NCBI RefSeq assembly: GCF_029962835.1
Contig: NC_080579.1
Coordinates: 77,312,459-77,376,458, forward strand
DNA length: 64,000 nucleotides
Reading direction: 5' to 3'
Origin: Magnolia sinica
Taxonomy: Eukaryota > Streptophyta > Magnoliopsida > Magnoliales > Magnoliaceae
This document shows positions 62,530 to 64,000 of this stretch, piece by piece. Numbering within the stretch: position 1 is the stretch's first letter; every line of letters begins with the position of its first letter. The position numbers and the translations under genes were made by a program. The notes under the pieces are model-generated. The model saw only the letters and a list, made by a program, of their open reading frames with translations, had not been told where the DNA came from and made no database searches.

Positions 62530-63366
62530 CACCGACAAAATGATGAGATTCATTAGACAAAGTGACGAGGTTATTAGACGAAGTGACAAAGTTATATTAA
62601 ACAAAGTGACGAGGTTGCTCGACAAAGCAACATGATTCCACTAAACAAAGTAATCAGGTTAAACGAGACAAAGAAAATAGGGTTCCATTAGATAAAGTTA
62701 CAGATTCTCGGAAAATAGGGTTTTGCTTGATAAAATGATGAGTTTTCGAATAAAATGACTTTGTTCAACTAGACAAAGTGATGATGCTACTGTGCAAAGT
62801 GAGAAGATTTCACTAGATAAAGTAGCGGCTTGTCAAATAAAATGACGGGGTTTCAATAAACAAAGTGACGGGTTATTTGACAAAGTGACATTGTTGCAGT
62901 ACAAAGTGATGGGGTTCAATAGACAAAGTGACGAGGTTACAGTACAAAGTGACTGGGTTCAGTAGACAAAGTGACCGGGTTGCAACACAAAGTGACGGGG
63001 TTCAGTAGACAAAGTGACGGAGTTGTAGCACAAAGTAATGGGGTATAGTAGACGAAGTGATGAGGTTGCCGTACAAAGTGACGGGGTTCAGTAGACGAAG
63101 TGATGAGGTTGTAGCACAAAGTGACGGGGTACAATAGATAAAGTGACGATGTTACAGTACAAAGTGACGGAGTTCAGTAGACAAAGTAATGGGGTTGCAG
63201 TACAAAGTGACAGGGTTCAGTAGACAAAGTGATGGGGTTGTAGTACAAAGTGACAGGGTTCACTAGACAAAGTGACGAGGTTGCAATACAAAGTGACAGA
63301 GTTCAGCAAATAAAGTGACGGGGTTGCAGTACAAAGTGACAGGGTTCAGTAGACAAAGTGACGATG
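62530..63366. repeat. Minisatellite of alternating 21/22-bp units
   Basis: About 38-40 units based on ACAAAGTGACGGGGTTCAGTAG. In the second half the units alternate in a ~43-bp pair: one with GGGTTCAGTAG, the next with GAGGTTGCAGT. The first ~300 bp are more diverged. The 65-codon minus-strand frame at 62937-63134 is a by-product. Confidence 0.85.
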
Positions 63367-63592
63367 TTTGAATTGGATTAAGTTGTAATAAATGGTGGGC
63401 ATAACTCTCTCCATTGTTTTTTGTGGTGGGGTCCACTCGAGTTTTGGATATGATTCATTCTTTGGCTCATGCCCTAAAATGATCTCTCTAAATGCATGGA
63501 CGGTGTGGATACAAAACATACATCATAGTGGAACCCATATAAATAGGTGACATCACTTCAGTAGCGAGTCTCACTGCTCAATGTGGCACTGA
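63367..63592. mobile_element. Right half of a MITE (GTTGAGTAGCGAGAC-end type)
   Basis: Matches 61883-62060 (GTGGTGGGGTCCACTCGAG to CACTTCAGTAGCGAGTCTC). The left half is absent; the minisatellite takes its place. Confidence 0.6.
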
Positions 63593-63609
63593 ATCTCAAA
63601 TGAAAATGA

Positions 63610-64000
63610 AAGCGGATTGGCTACTCCCCCTACCACCAGCCCGGTGGTGGTGGTGGTTGGTACTCTGTGGGCCCCACCATGATATATGTGTTTCATCCAT
63701 TCCATTAATCTATTTTTACATATAAATTTAGGGGTTGATCCAAAAAATGAGATGGATATAAATCTCATATGGACCACACCATAGGAAAACAATGGTGATT
63801 GGATATCCATCATTAAAGTCCTCCTAAGGCCCACCATACTGTTTATTTGACAACCACTTTGTTGGTTTGGTCATAAAGACCCAGATGAAGGGAAAAAACA
63901 AAGATCAGCTTGATCTAAAACTTTTATGCCCCCCAAAAAGTTTTTAATGGTCAACGTTCATTCAACACTGTTTCATGTAATGTGGTCCACTTGAGATTGG
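63610..64000. mobile_element. Shared-core MITE cut by the window end
   Basis: Left end GCGGATTGGCTACTCCCCCT, then GGGCCCCACCATGATATATG, the AATCTCATATGGACCACACC block, and AAAAAGTTTTTAATGGTCAA. It is the reverse arrangement of 60735-61205 and runs off the window. Confidence 0.65.

Noticed and set aside
62530-63366. Regularly spaced repeats that could look like a CRISPR array
   Set aside because: The units follow each other without unique spacers and both halves of each pair are repeats. The DNA is plant nuclear. It is a minisatellite.

Overview
This window is nuclear DNA of a flowering plant. It holds two intact intron-containing plant genes, each joined cleanly by GT-AG introns, in a large amount of AT-rich sequence full of transposons. 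A short-element family built around 'CCACCATGATGTATGTG' and its inverted partner recurs more than ten times. From memory this repeat style suggests a magnoliid (laurel or magnolia relative), but that placement is inference only.

Layout. 1-5570: a mosaic of repeats (a tandemly duplicated ~590-bp unit with fragments elsewhere, GGTCGACC-type repeats, a Tourist-like MITE and pieces of other MITEs). 5571-9190: intergenic. 9358-18121 (+): a six-exon receptor-like cytoplasmic kinase gene (506 aa) with a myristoylation-type N-terminus and a 4.8-kb last intron full of repeats. 18999-33140: a hAT transposon (8-bp target duplication AATTTATG, transposase on the minus strand). A 9.27-kb PIF/Harbinger element (21215-30488; 68-bp terminal inverted repeats; TTA duplication) has jumped into its BED zinc finger. 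The Harbinger carries a decayed transposase, a decayed Myb/SANT-like accessory gene and a third, still open small gene with an RNase H1 N-terminal (viroplasmin-like) domain and a C-terminal membrane segment. 33149-37840: intergenic with a hAT-like fragment. 38119-50171 (-): a complete 13-exon SULTR3-type sulfate/anion transporter gene (658 aa), closest by memory to SULTR3;3, with several MITEs in its introns and GA-rich repeats at its 5' end. 50650-64000: no host gene recognised, but many MITEs, SINE copies, a non-autonomous hAT and a ~840-bp minisatellite.

The two host genes are unrelated in function (signalling kinase and membrane transporter) and nothing suggests they work together. The most interesting part is the dated nest at 18999-33140, especially the open third Harbinger gene beside two decayed ones. 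Next is the modular MITE superfamily, which shares one core but has several different ends.
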